Source: Catalinimonas sp038039535 (lineage in GTDB: Bacteria; Bacteroidota; Bacteroidia; Cytophagales; Cyclobacteriaceae). Taken from it: a stretch of 64,000 bases of DNA. The position numbers were made by a program, and so were the translations under genes. Under the pieces are notes generated by a model. It had not been told where the DNA came from. It was given only the letters and a program-made list of their open reading frames with translations, and did no database searches. The stretch covers positions 510,676 through 574,675 of the forward strand of contig NZ_JBBPHP010000002.1 of the NCBI RefSeq assembly GCF_038039535.1. The letters are read 5' to 3'. Shown piece after piece: positions 46,533-53,988 of this stretch (its first letter is position 1; each line of letters begins with the position of its first letter).

Positions 46533-47516
46533 TCAGATATGGCTATCAATCAATTCTTTCAGGGCCTCTATGCTTAAGCCGGTTGCCGAGCAGGAATTCA
46601 TTTCAAAATCATGAGGCACAGCGCTACCTTTTTGTTGCCAATGGGCATAGCTCTGAGCCTGAGGGCTGACAAATACATAAAAATTCTCCCATTCCACTGT
46701 AAATCGTGCCTCTTCGGAAGAAAGCGCAATTTCGTGCATCTTTTCGGTGAGGCGAGGGCCTGAACTTATGATATTTACCTCCTGCTTCAAAGCATGAATG
46801 AGGTCTCCCAGCCGGTAAGCCTGCATTTGGGGGATAAATATTTCTCCCCCTTTGATTTCCTTTAGCACTTTCAGGGTCAGCTCAATGCTTTCTTCCATCG
46901 TCAGGCTAAAACGCGTCATTTCCGGATCGGTAATCATAATGCTGTCTTCAGAAAGCTTGTCTTTCAGCTCAGAAGAGATAGAACCTCGGGAACCGAAGAG
47001 ATTTCCCAAACGAAGTATTGAAAAGCGGGTGGATTGCTCACAATAAGTATTGGCAGCCAGCAACAGTTTTTCAGCACAAAGCTTGGAAGCCCCGTAGAGC
47101 GTAGTAGGGTAGACCGCTTTATCGGTAGACAGGCTGAGTACCTGCCTTATATCATTTTGTACCGCCGCTTTGATCAGATTGCGGGTGCCCTCTACATTGG
47201 TTTTGATAAATTCGTCGGAGAAGCGCTCTCCGCTGATATTTTGCTTCAGTGCGGCAGCATGAATGATGATATCTATTCCTTTGGTAGCCTGTAGCAGAGC
47301 TTCCTGGTCGCGTATGTCGCCAATGATATATTGCAGTGCTGGAAACTGCTTAGAAGGAAAGCGGCGCTGCATTTCGTGCTGTTTATACTCATCTCTTGAA
47401 AAAACGCTAAGCGATTTCAGCTCAGGAAACTGATACAACAGCCGTTCTACCAGCGCCTGCCCGTAAGAACCGGTCGCTCCGGTGATCAGAATGTTTTTTT
47501 GCGTAAGGTTCACCAT
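46533..47516 (-). CDS. UDP-GlcNAc 4,6-dehydratase-like (PseB/CapD-type)
   Basis: A 327-residue short-chain dehydrogenase/reductase acting on nucleotide sugars. It has the NAD-binding ILITGATGSYGQAL (about 9-22), SVFSRDEYKQHEMQRRF typical of PseB, GDIRDQEALLQAT and HAAALKQ, and the catalytic YGASK tetrad. A third conserved block is NLFGSRGS. The enzyme is expected to start pseudaminic- or legionaminic-type sugar synthesis from UDP-GlcNAc. It sits in the cluster with NeuB-family and cytidylyltransferase genes, which supports a nonulosonic-acid role. The next gene upstream ends 2 bases before its start. Confidence 0.88.
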   Translation of the reverse strand: MVNLTQKNILITGATGSYGQALVERLLYQFPELKSLSVFSRDEYKQHEMQRRFPSKQFPALQYIIGDIRDQEALLQATKGIDIIIHAAALKQNISGERFSDEFIKTNVEGTRNLIKAAVQNDIRQVLSLSTDKAVYPTTLYGASKLCAEKLLLAANTYCEQSTRFSILRLGNLFGSRGSISSELKDKLSEDSIMITDPEMTRFSLTMEESIELTLKVLKEIKGGEIFIPQMQAYRLGDLIHALKQEVNIISSGPRLTEKMHEIALSSEEARFTVEWENFYVFVSPQAQSYAHWQQKGSAVPHDFEMNSCSATGLSIEALKELIDSHI

Positions 47517-47518
47517 AA

Positions 47519-48901
47519 TTATGCCTGTGCTACCGGGTGTTTAGCCAGCAAACGCGCGAGTTTCAGGTCATAATCACTGAAAATACCCAGACTCGCCTGC
47601 TGATCAATCACCACATGCCCTACTTTGCCGGTGATAAACTGTTGTTCCGCTTTGAAAATAGCAGTTTTTGTCACCGAAACACCTCCGGTATACTTAAACA
47701 ATGCCTCTCTTTCCAGTTTGGTAAACTTATCCTGGTTCAAAATAGGCTGCATGCCATGTCCATGATGCTGAAAAAACAAATGTGTATCAGGACGCACACT
47801 GATGAGTGAGTCGGAATTGAAAAGAAACATAGTATTGATTGCATCGTCCAGGGTGCCGGCATTGACAAAGGGAAATTCTATTGACAACAATGCAATGGCT
47901 GAAGGAGATAATGAGTGTATGAAGTCCTGTGTCAGAATATGATTTACTGTACCCACCAGACCTACATTGAGTCTTGCCTGCTCGCTTGGTCGGCTTACAA
48001 AACTCACTTCTTCCTGATAGTTTTTTTCAACAAACGCTTTCACTTTTTCATCAGGTGAGCTTACCACCACATGTCTTATGTTTTCAGCCTGCAATGCCTG
48101 TTCAATTTTATGCTGAAGGAAGTTTTTGTCATCCATCAAAGTAAAAGCCAGGGTATTGTTGACAGAATTGGCATCTCTTACCGGGATGATCGCCAGCGTA
48201 TTAAGCTTTTCCTTTTCAAATTTCACATAATCCCGGTTGATATTAGCCCTGGTGGAGAGGATACGGTGCTCACTTTTGGTCAGATTGGAACCATGCTGAC
48301 GATAATAAAAGAGAGGAGTATTAATGTTGGATACTTTATGCTGGGCGGTAAATTTTACCCAAAGTTCGTACCCATCCTGACAGCTGTAGTCTTCATTATA
48401 TCCGCCTAACTCTCTCAGGAAGCTGGCTCTTATCATCGTACAGGCTCCGTGCGCCGCCTGATCCAGCAGAGATACCTCTTTGTCAAAATCGTGCCGCTTA
48501 TGGATAGATTCAGGATGTCCGCCTTCATCAGTGATATAATAATCCGGAAAAACCAGTCCTAGTTCATCATCTTTTTCCAACGCATTGGACATCACCAGTA
48601 GGGCATTCTGATCAAGAAAGTCATCAGCATCCAGACGCATGATGTATTTGCCCTTGGCTACCCTCAGGGCGATGTTGTTGGTCACATTAAGTCCCTTATT
48701 CTTCTGAAAGATTACTTTAATCTTTGGGTGCTGAGCGTAATCTTCAATAATCTCGCGAGAGTTATCCGTTGAGCCATCGTCTATGATAATGATCTCAAAA
48801 TCATCCAGTGTTTGATGAAGTACACTTTCTACGGCCTGAGAGATATACTTACCATAATTATAATTGGTAATGTATACGCTAACTAATATATCGTTCTTCA
48901 T
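47519..48901 (-). CDS. Family-2 glycosyltransferase fused to a degenerate NeuA-like domain
   Basis: A 460-residue two-domain protein. Residues 1 to about 225 form a GT2 domain with SVYITNYNYGKYI, IIIDDGSTD and the metal-binding DADD (91-94). Residues about 235-455 match the CMP-sialate cytidylyltransferase fold: LAIIPVRDA, VVVSSPDEKVKAF, RPSEQARL, SLISVRP, and the ending FSDYDLKLARLL. The normal nucleotide-binding R-x-GSK-x(n)-KN is altered to RDANSVNN..., so the cytidylyl transfer may be lost or changed. The 4-base overlap with the methyltransferase gene (48898) indicates translational coupling. I infer a role in making or adding a CMP-nonulosonate. Confidence 0.75.
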   Translation of the reverse strand: MKNDILVSVYITNYNYGKYISQAVESVLHQTLDDFEIIIIDDGSTDNSREIIEDYAQHPKIKVIFQKNKGLNVTNNIALRVAKGKYIMRLDADDFLDQNALLVMSNALEKDDELGLVFPDYYITDEGGHPESIHKRHDFDKEVSLLDQAAHGACTMIRASFLRELGGYNEDYSCQDGYELWVKFTAQHKVSNINTPLFYYRQHGSNLTKSEHRILSTRANINRDYVKFEKEKLNTLAIIPVRDANSVNNTLAFTLMDDKNFLQHKIEQALQAENIRHVVVSSPDEKVKAFVEKNYQEEVSFVSRPSEQARLNVGLVGTVNHILTQDFIHSLSPSAIALLSIEFPFVNAGTLDDAINTMFLFNSDSLISVRPDTHLFFQHHGHGMQPILNQDKFTKLEREALFKYTGGVSVTKTAIFKAEQQFITGKVGHVVIDQQASLGIFSDYDLKLARLLAKHPVAQA

Positions 48902-49737
48902 TTCTTAGTGCTTTTTGATAGAAAGCCATAGATCGTCAGTTTTCCACTGGGTTCAGTGATGATTTCAATCTCTTGCGTCTCAAATCCGGCTCTTTCTGCC
49001 AGTTTCCGGAATGAGAATTCATTAAAGATAGTATAATGTTCAACAAAAAATTCCTGTCGCTGCGCTACAATAGCCTGCTGCTCAGCACGGGCTCCTTCCG
49101 GCAGTTCTACATAAACAAAACCACCTTCTTTGAGAAGCCGCTCAGCTTTTTCCAGCATATTTACCGGGTCTTTTACATGTTCCAGTACCTTATTGAAGGT
49201 AATGAGATCAAATTTTTTCTCGTAAGGAAAATCGTCTAAGGTTCCGGCATGCGCAATGGGTAGCCCGACATATTCCTGAGCGTGTTTTACTGCCTGAGGG
49301 TCCGGATCAATGCAGGCACAACGTGGCCCTAGGGCTTTCATTGCACCTAAAAACACGCAGGTGCCGCTCCCTACATCCAACACATCACAATCGTCCAAAG
49401 CGATATCCTTTGCCTGTAAAAAATCTGCAATTCGCTGTACACGCTGGCGGTTATCAGATTTTTCTGGCGGAAGGTTCATGACTTTATCGTATCTCTCGCG
49501 AATACTGCCCAGACTGATGCTGGCATTGTAAGCTCCTTCATACATTGCACTGCTCAAAAGCTCGTGCTGATTGGTATACACCAGACAATTGAGACATTGG
49601 GTAATTACTCTGTCATATTGATCAGCAGGTATGCCATAATCAGTTTCACCTTCAGGTTTATGCCTCAGCCTGACGATTTCTTTATGATCAGTAGCACCAC
49701 AGAGGTAGCAGCGATATTGCTTTGATATATGATTCAT
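48898..49737 (-). CDS. SAM methyltransferase with N-terminal zinc-ribbon-like motif
   Basis: A 279-residue protein. A CYLCG motif near residue 10 and a second pair of Cys at TQCLNC suggest a zinc ribbon. A class-I methyltransferase domain follows with VLDVGSGTCVFLGAMKALG (motif I), CIDPDPQA and DLITFNKVLEHVKDP (motif IV), then GFVYVELPEG. This layout occurs in sugar C- or O-methyltransferases of antibiotic and glycan pathways. Its ATG shares one base with the stop of the NeuB-family gene (49737), and it overlaps the fusion gene by 4 bases, so it belongs to the operon. Confidence 0.85.
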   Translation of the reverse strand: MNHISKQYRCYLCGATDHKEIVRLRHKPEGETDYGIPADQYDRVITQCLNCLVYTNQHELLSSAMYEGAYNASISLGSIRERYDKVMNLPPEKSDNRQRVQRIADFLQAKDIALDDCDVLDVGSGTCVFLGAMKALGPRCACIDPDPQAVKHAQEYVGLPIAHAGTLDDFPYEKKFDLITFNKVLEHVKDPVNMLEKAERLLKEGGFVYVELPEGARAEQQAIVAQRQEFFVEHYTIFNEFSFRKLAERAGFETQEIEIITEPSGKLTIYGFLSKSTKK

Positions 49738-50747
49738 TATTCAAATAGGTTCCAGTCTAATTTTTGATGCGCCTGAACATCTGTTTTGAGCTTTTTGCCA
49801 ATCAGTTTATCAAAGTCACGGGCATCTATTCCGTGATTCGGGCGTAAGCTTACCAGATCTTCTGCTTTGACCACGCTACCAGCTTTCAAATCGTGTGCGG
49901 GATACACCGCACGGCGGAAACTGATACGATGGTCGCCTTCTACTTCCAGCGGACGTTTAAGGTAGTGTCCTTTCAGGCGATGAATCTCTTGAATTTTCTG
50001 TCCTAATGCCAGCACTTCGTCCTTGGTTAAGGAAACCTTATGATCGCGAAATGTTTTGCCTTCCCTTTCGTCTGTAAAATGAAACTCCAGAATTTCCGCA
50101 CCCATAGCGACCGCGATTTCTAATGCCCGACTACCTTCCGTGTGGTCAGAATAACCTACGGGCAGCTGCGTAGCCTGTCTAAGCAAGCTCATCACCGAAA
50201 GGTTGGCATCTTCAAAAGGTATCGGGTACATGGAAGTACACTGAAGGATGGAAAGATAATCTGCTTCTTTATATCTGTCGTCTAAAGATTGGATGAAAGC
50301 TACTGTTTCCAAAACTTCCTGTAAAGTAGCCAGTCCGGTAGAAAGAATCATAGGTTTACCGGTTTTGGCAATCTCACGGATCACTGAATAGGCGGTGAGA
50401 TCACCGGAACCGATCTTATAGATACTCATGTGCTCATCTATCCAACGCAGATAATCAGGATTCCATACCGAAGCCATAAAGCCTACATGGGCGGCTTTAC
50501 ATTTGTTTGCCAGTGTGATGAACTGCTCCTGAGAGAGCTCAAACTTTTTGAAGTGTGCATTGCGCTGCGCACCTTCCAGCCGACTTACCAGTGAATCGCC
50601 ACTATACATCTGGTATTTGATGTAGTCTGCTCCTGATGCAATGGCTAAGTCAGTAAGTTTGAGTGCGTAATCAAAATTGCCTTCGTGGTTACCGCCAATC
50701 TCAGCGATTAAAAGCGGTCCGTATTTACCTTTCCAGGGATGTTTCAT
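49737..50747 (-). CDS. NeuB-family nonulosonic acid synthase
   Basis: A 336-residue synthase condensing an N-acetyl-mannosamine-like sugar with phosphoenolpyruvate. The TIM-barrel domain has LIAEIGGNHEGNFDYALKL, GADYIKYQMYSGDSL, YKIGSGDLTAYSVIREIAKTGKPMILSTG and GYSDHTEGSRALEIAVAMGA. The C-terminal SAF (antifreeze-like) domain follows (RRAVYPAHDLKAGSVVKAEDLVSLRP), which closes the active site in this family. The exact product (sialic, pseudaminic or legionaminic acid) cannot be told. Overlaps tie it to the methyltransferase (1 base) and cytidylyltransferase (4 bases) genes. Confidence 0.93.
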   Translation of the reverse strand: MKHPWKGKYGPLLIAEIGGNHEGNFDYALKLTDLAIASGADYIKYQMYSGDSLVSRLEGAQRNAHFKKFELSQEQFITLANKCKAAHVGFMASVWNPDYLRWIDEHMSIYKIGSGDLTAYSVIREIAKTGKPMILSTGLATLQEVLETVAFIQSLDDRYKEADYLSILQCTSMYPIPFEDANLSVMSLLRQATQLPVGYSDHTEGSRALEIAVAMGAEILEFHFTDEREGKTFRDHKVSLTKDEVLALGQKIQEIHRLKGHYLKRPLEVEGDHRISFRRAVYPAHDLKAGSVVKAEDLVSLRPNHGIDARDFDKLIGKKLKTDVQAHQKLDWNLFE

Positions 50748-51448
50748 ACTTCTTTTTTTGCTTGCTTGTAATACCGGATCAAATCTGCTAAGGGAGGTGT
50801 ATTCTCGGGTTCTGGCATTTGCGCATAGATCAATTGAGCAATCTCAAAATCTTCGGGGGTATCAATCGCCAGATGTGCTCCTTTTGCTTCCGGTGTATCG
50901 GTGTTATAATAATATTTTCGTTTTCCAATGTTTTCGTGCTCATATAAATAGAGTGTCACATGCTCCTGATATCGTTCATCCTGATGAAAATCCTGAAGGC
51001 ATATGCCATAAAACTCAGTTTTCAGCAGCTCCACACTCATTCCAAAAGGAAAGGTCCTGTCTTTTACATTACTCATAAAATCGTAAGATGAATCCTGCTG
51101 TACATCTGCCTTCATCTGTACGATGCATCTGCTTTCCACAAAAAGATTGTCTCCGTTAATGCGAAAAGCGTAGTCAAAGCCAAAGTGTTTGGCACAATCG
51201 TAAAAACGCTCGCCCACTTTATCCAGACTCCCTCGGAAACAATGCATCTGATGCTGGTCGCAGAAAGAAGCAATAGCATCATCGGTAGAAGAGGAGGAGG
51301 TAGCTACCACGATATTTTCCTGCTTAAAATGCTGAGCTAAAGCTTCATAAATCTGTAAGAGGATAGGCTTTTCACCTACCGACTTTAATGCTTTACCGGG
51401 CAAACGGCGTGAATTGTAGCGGGCTAATATGATACATCCTATTCGCAT
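50744..51448 (-). CDS. SpsF-type cytidylyltransferase
   Basis: A 234-residue nucleotidyltransferase of the SpsF family. The motif IILARYNSRRLPGKAL (about 6-21) is the nucleotide-binding signature. IVVATSSSSTDDAIASFC and FRGSLDKVGERFYDC follow, then the metal-binding pattern NGDNLFVE. It is expected to activate a sugar acid or related sugar as its CMP derivative. It could provide the activating activity that the degenerate NeuA-like domain at 47519 appears to lack. Its end overlaps the NeuB-family gene by 4 bases. Confidence 0.87.
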   Translation of the reverse strand: MRIGCIILARYNSRRLPGKALKSVGEKPILLQIYEALAQHFKQENIVVATSSSSTDDAIASFCDQHQMHCFRGSLDKVGERFYDCAKHFGFDYAFRINGDNLFVESRCIVQMKADVQQDSSYDFMSNVKDRTFPFGMSVELLKTEFYGICLQDFHQDERYQEHVTLYLYEHENIGKRKYYYNTDTPEAKGAHLAIDTPEDFEIAQLIYAQMPEPENTPPLADLIRYYKQAKKEV

Positions 51449-51519
51449 GATCGCTTACGCTTGAAAAATGAAAAATCAAAGTTAGAAAAAAGTATGAATT
51501 GAGGATGTAAAGCACAAAT

Positions 51520-52071
51520 TTACTCCCGGAAGCCAAGATGTTTGGCTGGTATGCCTCCCACAATTTCGTAAGGCTTCACATCTTCTCGTACTACGGCTCC
51601 CGCCGCGATTACTGCACCATCATGAATGGTTACTCCGCGAAGAATTTTTGCCCCCGTCGCAATCCAGACATCATTGCCCACTGTAATCGGAGCGGTAAGG
51701 TTAGCTTGCTGGTTCATCAGTTGATCTTTGGCGATAGCATGATCACTGTCAACCAAATAAACAAAAGGAGCAATCTGACAGTCATTGCCTATGCTAATGG
51801 AGGCTGAAGCAAAAATAAAGGTATGATAGCCAATCGTTGTATTATGCCCAATGCTGACCGAGGCCTGCTCATTGCAGGGACATAGCTTGGCACCTTCCTT
51901 TACGATTACATTATCGCCTATAGAAATTAGACGAGGGTAACGCATAAAAGCGGTATTCTTTTCAAAATACACGCCAGACCCACAGCTACCCAATTGTCTC
52001 CGGACCTTCCAGATACGATACTTATCAGAAAGTGTAGGCTTAATATGTTTGCGAAGTTGCTGATTGGCCAT
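51520..52071 (-). CDS. Left-handed beta-helix acyltransferase
   Basis: A 183-residue hexapeptide-repeat acyltransferase, probably an acetyltransferase for a sugar. About ten hexapeptide turns are visible (ISIGDNVIVKEGAKL, VSIGHNTTIGYHTFI, ISIGNDCQIAPFVYL, ITVGNDVWIATGAKI), with the catalytic His in DSDHAIA. The C-terminal AVVREDVKPYEIVGGIPAKHLG is the usual end of this class. It overlaps the upstream GT42-like gene by 32 bases, suggesting tight coupling. Confidence 0.9.
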   Translation of the reverse strand: MANQQLRKHIKPTLSDKYRIWKVRRQLGSCGSGVYFEKNTAFMRYPRLISIGDNVIVKEGAKLCPCNEQASVSIGHNTTIGYHTFIFASASISIGNDCQIAPFVYLVDSDHAIAKDQLMNQQANLTAPITVGNDVWIATGAKILRGVTIHDGAVIAAGAVVREDVKPYEIVGGIPAKHLGFRE

Positions 52072-52969
52072 GTTTTGCTTCTAGTGTTTTGCGTTCAAAA
52101 GCATCAATATAGGAGCCGGGCGTTAAATTATAAATTTGCGTCCCTAATTCTTTAGCATAATCCAGTAATTCCCAGTAGGAACGAAAAGAATAATAAAACT
52201 TGTACAGAATTTCATGTAATCTACGCTCACGACTTGTACCGCCCACATACATCGGACGAGCTTCATCGGTATAGGTTTTTGATTTCAGGTGGTCATCATA
52301 AAAATGCTTCTGACTAAGGTAAACACGGTTATCATCGGCAACTATAATTTCTTTCAACCATGAATGATCTGCTCCGGTAATATAGCAGTTCTTAAATCCC
52401 ATATTAAGGGCGATAGTGATTGTGCCTACCAGTACATTATGGGGACGAGGCATGCCCAGCCACCTTCTGAAGTAAAAATGTGATAAAAAAGTTAAGCCTT
52501 CCACCGGGGTGTTGTTAAAATAGGCAATTTTGATTTTAGGATTCTGATGCAGAATTTTTTTCCACTCCGGGTGTTTCCTGGCTAGTGCAGGTACAAATAG
52601 CAGAAGCTCCCAGTCTGTTTTTTCTGCCAGTTCGTAGAATATTTTAAAACGTTCTTCTTTCCAACCAGGCTTTTCCTCCTTTGTCCAGTAATCAGGGGCC
52701 ACGATTACATAATATTGTGGTTTTACCAAAGGATACGCCTGGGTTCTCACAAAATTGTTAACACAAAATACCGCTTTATCTTTCAGAAAATCCAGGTGAT
52801 CCAGGAGGAAAGGTTTGAGCGATGGACCGTTCCCCAGCAGAACACAATCCTGGTGATTGCTGAGTTTGTGTGGTTTTTTGATAAAGAATTTACTAAGCAG
52901 TATGACTTTGAGGGTCGTCAGCACCGATGCCAGCAAATTATCTAAGAATTCTATATGCTTTGGTTTCAT
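52040..52969 (-). CDS. GT42/Maf-like (DUF115-type) putative nonulosonate transferase
   Basis: A 309-residue protein that I relate to the GT42 sialyltransferase / DUF115 (Maf) fold. It has LLGNGPSL (44-51), the nucleotide-binding loop of CMP-sialate transferases. It then has FCVNNF (68-73), and VGTITIALNMGFKNCYITGADHSW (181-204), which resembles the R-x-TSG...AIALG-x-KEIYL-x-GID block of GT42. No close sialyltransferase motif for the catalytic His is certain. Its position next to NeuB-family and cytidylyltransferase genes fits a transferase of the CMP-activated sugar. An alternative is that it only shares the fold. Confidence 0.6.
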   Translation of the reverse strand: MKPKHIEFLDNLLASVLTTLKVILLSKFFIKKPHKLSNHQDCVLLGNGPSLKPFLLDHLDFLKDKAVFCVNNFVRTQAYPLVKPQYYVIVAPDYWTKEEKPGWKEERFKIFYELAEKTDWELLLFVPALARKHPEWKKILHQNPKIKIAYFNNTPVEGLTFLSHFYFRRWLGMPRPHNVLVGTITIALNMGFKNCYITGADHSWLKEIIVADDNRVYLSQKHFYDDHLKSKTYTDEARPMYVGGTSRERRLHEILYKFYYSFRSYWELLDYAKELGTQIYNLTPGSYIDAFERKTLEAKHGQSATSQTY

Positions 52970-52978
52970 GTTAACTTA

Positions 52979-53045
52979 AGTCGGAAGCTAGAAGAAGGAA
53001 GATGGAAGTAAAAATTACTTCTGACTTCCATCTTCCGGCTTCAAG
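52979..53045. repeat. Heptamer-type inverted repeat at a gene end
   Basis: GGAAGATGGAAGT (52997-53009) and ACTTCCATCTTCC (53024-53036) form a perfect 13-bp inverted repeat spaced 14 bases apart. They are built from GGAAG/CTTCC heptamers like those at 61590-61755. The right arm encodes the last residues KPEDGSQK of the glycosyltransferase at 53015. Confidence 0.85.
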
Positions 53046-53974
53046 CCAAAAATTTCCTCCTTCTTCAAAAATCCTATCATTACCCAATATCTGAATTTGA
53101 TTAGCATCCAGCCTTTGGCCCACTGGCCTTTGAGCGTATATAAAAATGTTAAAACAAATGTGCCTCCGATCTTGATCAGTTCTTCAATTGTGCGGCTGAT
53201 TTTGGGAAGCAGAGATTCGTTATGTAATCTTCTTTTTTCGCTCTGCCCTACACCTTCTGCTAACCCTCGTATGTAATCCATCTGCAAACGTTTGGGAGGA
53301 ATTACATGATCCACTACCACATCGGGAACGTAGTAGATTTGCTCTCCATTCTTTTTCATACGATAGATCATTTCTTTTTCATCTCCCCCCATCAATCCGG
53401 TTCCGATACGCCCTAATTTGACATTGAACATCCCATAGCGATCAAATACGGATTTGCGAAAGGTGACATTGGCTCCCACGGGAAATTTTCTTCCCTGAAA
53501 AGGTTTAGGAGACTTGCCCATATCCAGAGCAGATACCAAAGGAAGCAGATAATGAGACATCCACCTGGGCTTGCCATTCTGGTAAGCAGGGATAATCTTT
53601 CCTCCAATCGCATTGACTTTGGGGTTTTCATTAAAAAAGCGGATAATGTTGCTGCCAAAATCCTGATGTACAAAGGCATCATCGTCAATGTAAGCAATGT
53701 ATTTACCCGAAGCTTCCTTAATTCCCCGGTTACGGGCATAAGAATGTCCCTGCTGGGTTTCCAGACAATATTTGATCTGCATCTCAGGGTGCTTTTGAAT
53801 GAAATCTTTACAGATTTTTTCTGTACTATCCGTACTGTTGTTATTGACCACGATGGCTTCAAAGTCAGCGAAGGGTAAAAACATCTGGCTCAGATGCAAC
53901 AGCGTTTTACCGATAAATTCCTCCCGGTTATAGGTGCAGATTACAACGGATAATATGGGTTGATTCTCCTCCAT
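53015..53974 (-). CDS. Family-2 glycosyltransferase
   Basis: A 319-residue GT2 enzyme with LSVVICTYNREEFIGKTL, AIVVNNNSTDSTE, the metal-binding YIDDDAF, RNRGI and GGDEKEMIYRMKKNG. A C-terminal amphipathic segment follows, with a hydrophobic helix (GGTFVLTFLYTLKG). It transfers one sugar to a growing surface glycan. The last codons lie in a repeat element, so the C-terminus (KPEDGSQK) is probably repeat-derived. It lies 14 bases downstream of the YfhO gene. Confidence 0.92.
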   Translation of the reverse strand: MEENQPILSVVICTYNREEFIGKTLLHLSQMFLPFADFEAIVVNNNSTDSTEKICKDFIQKHPEMQIKYCLETQQGHSYARNRGIKEASGKYIAYIDDDAFVHQDFGSNIIRFFNENPKVNAIGGKIIPAYQNGKPRWMSHYLLPLVSALDMGKSPKPFQGRKFPVGANVTFRKSVFDRYGMFNVKLGRIGTGLMGGDEKEMIYRMKKNGEQIYYVPDVVVDHVIPPKRLQMDYIRGLAEGVGQSEKRRLHNESLLPKISRTIEELIKIGGTFVLTFLYTLKGQWAKGWMLIKFRYWVMIGFLKKEEIFGLKPEDGSQK

Positions 53975-53988
53975 ATTGCTTACGCTGC

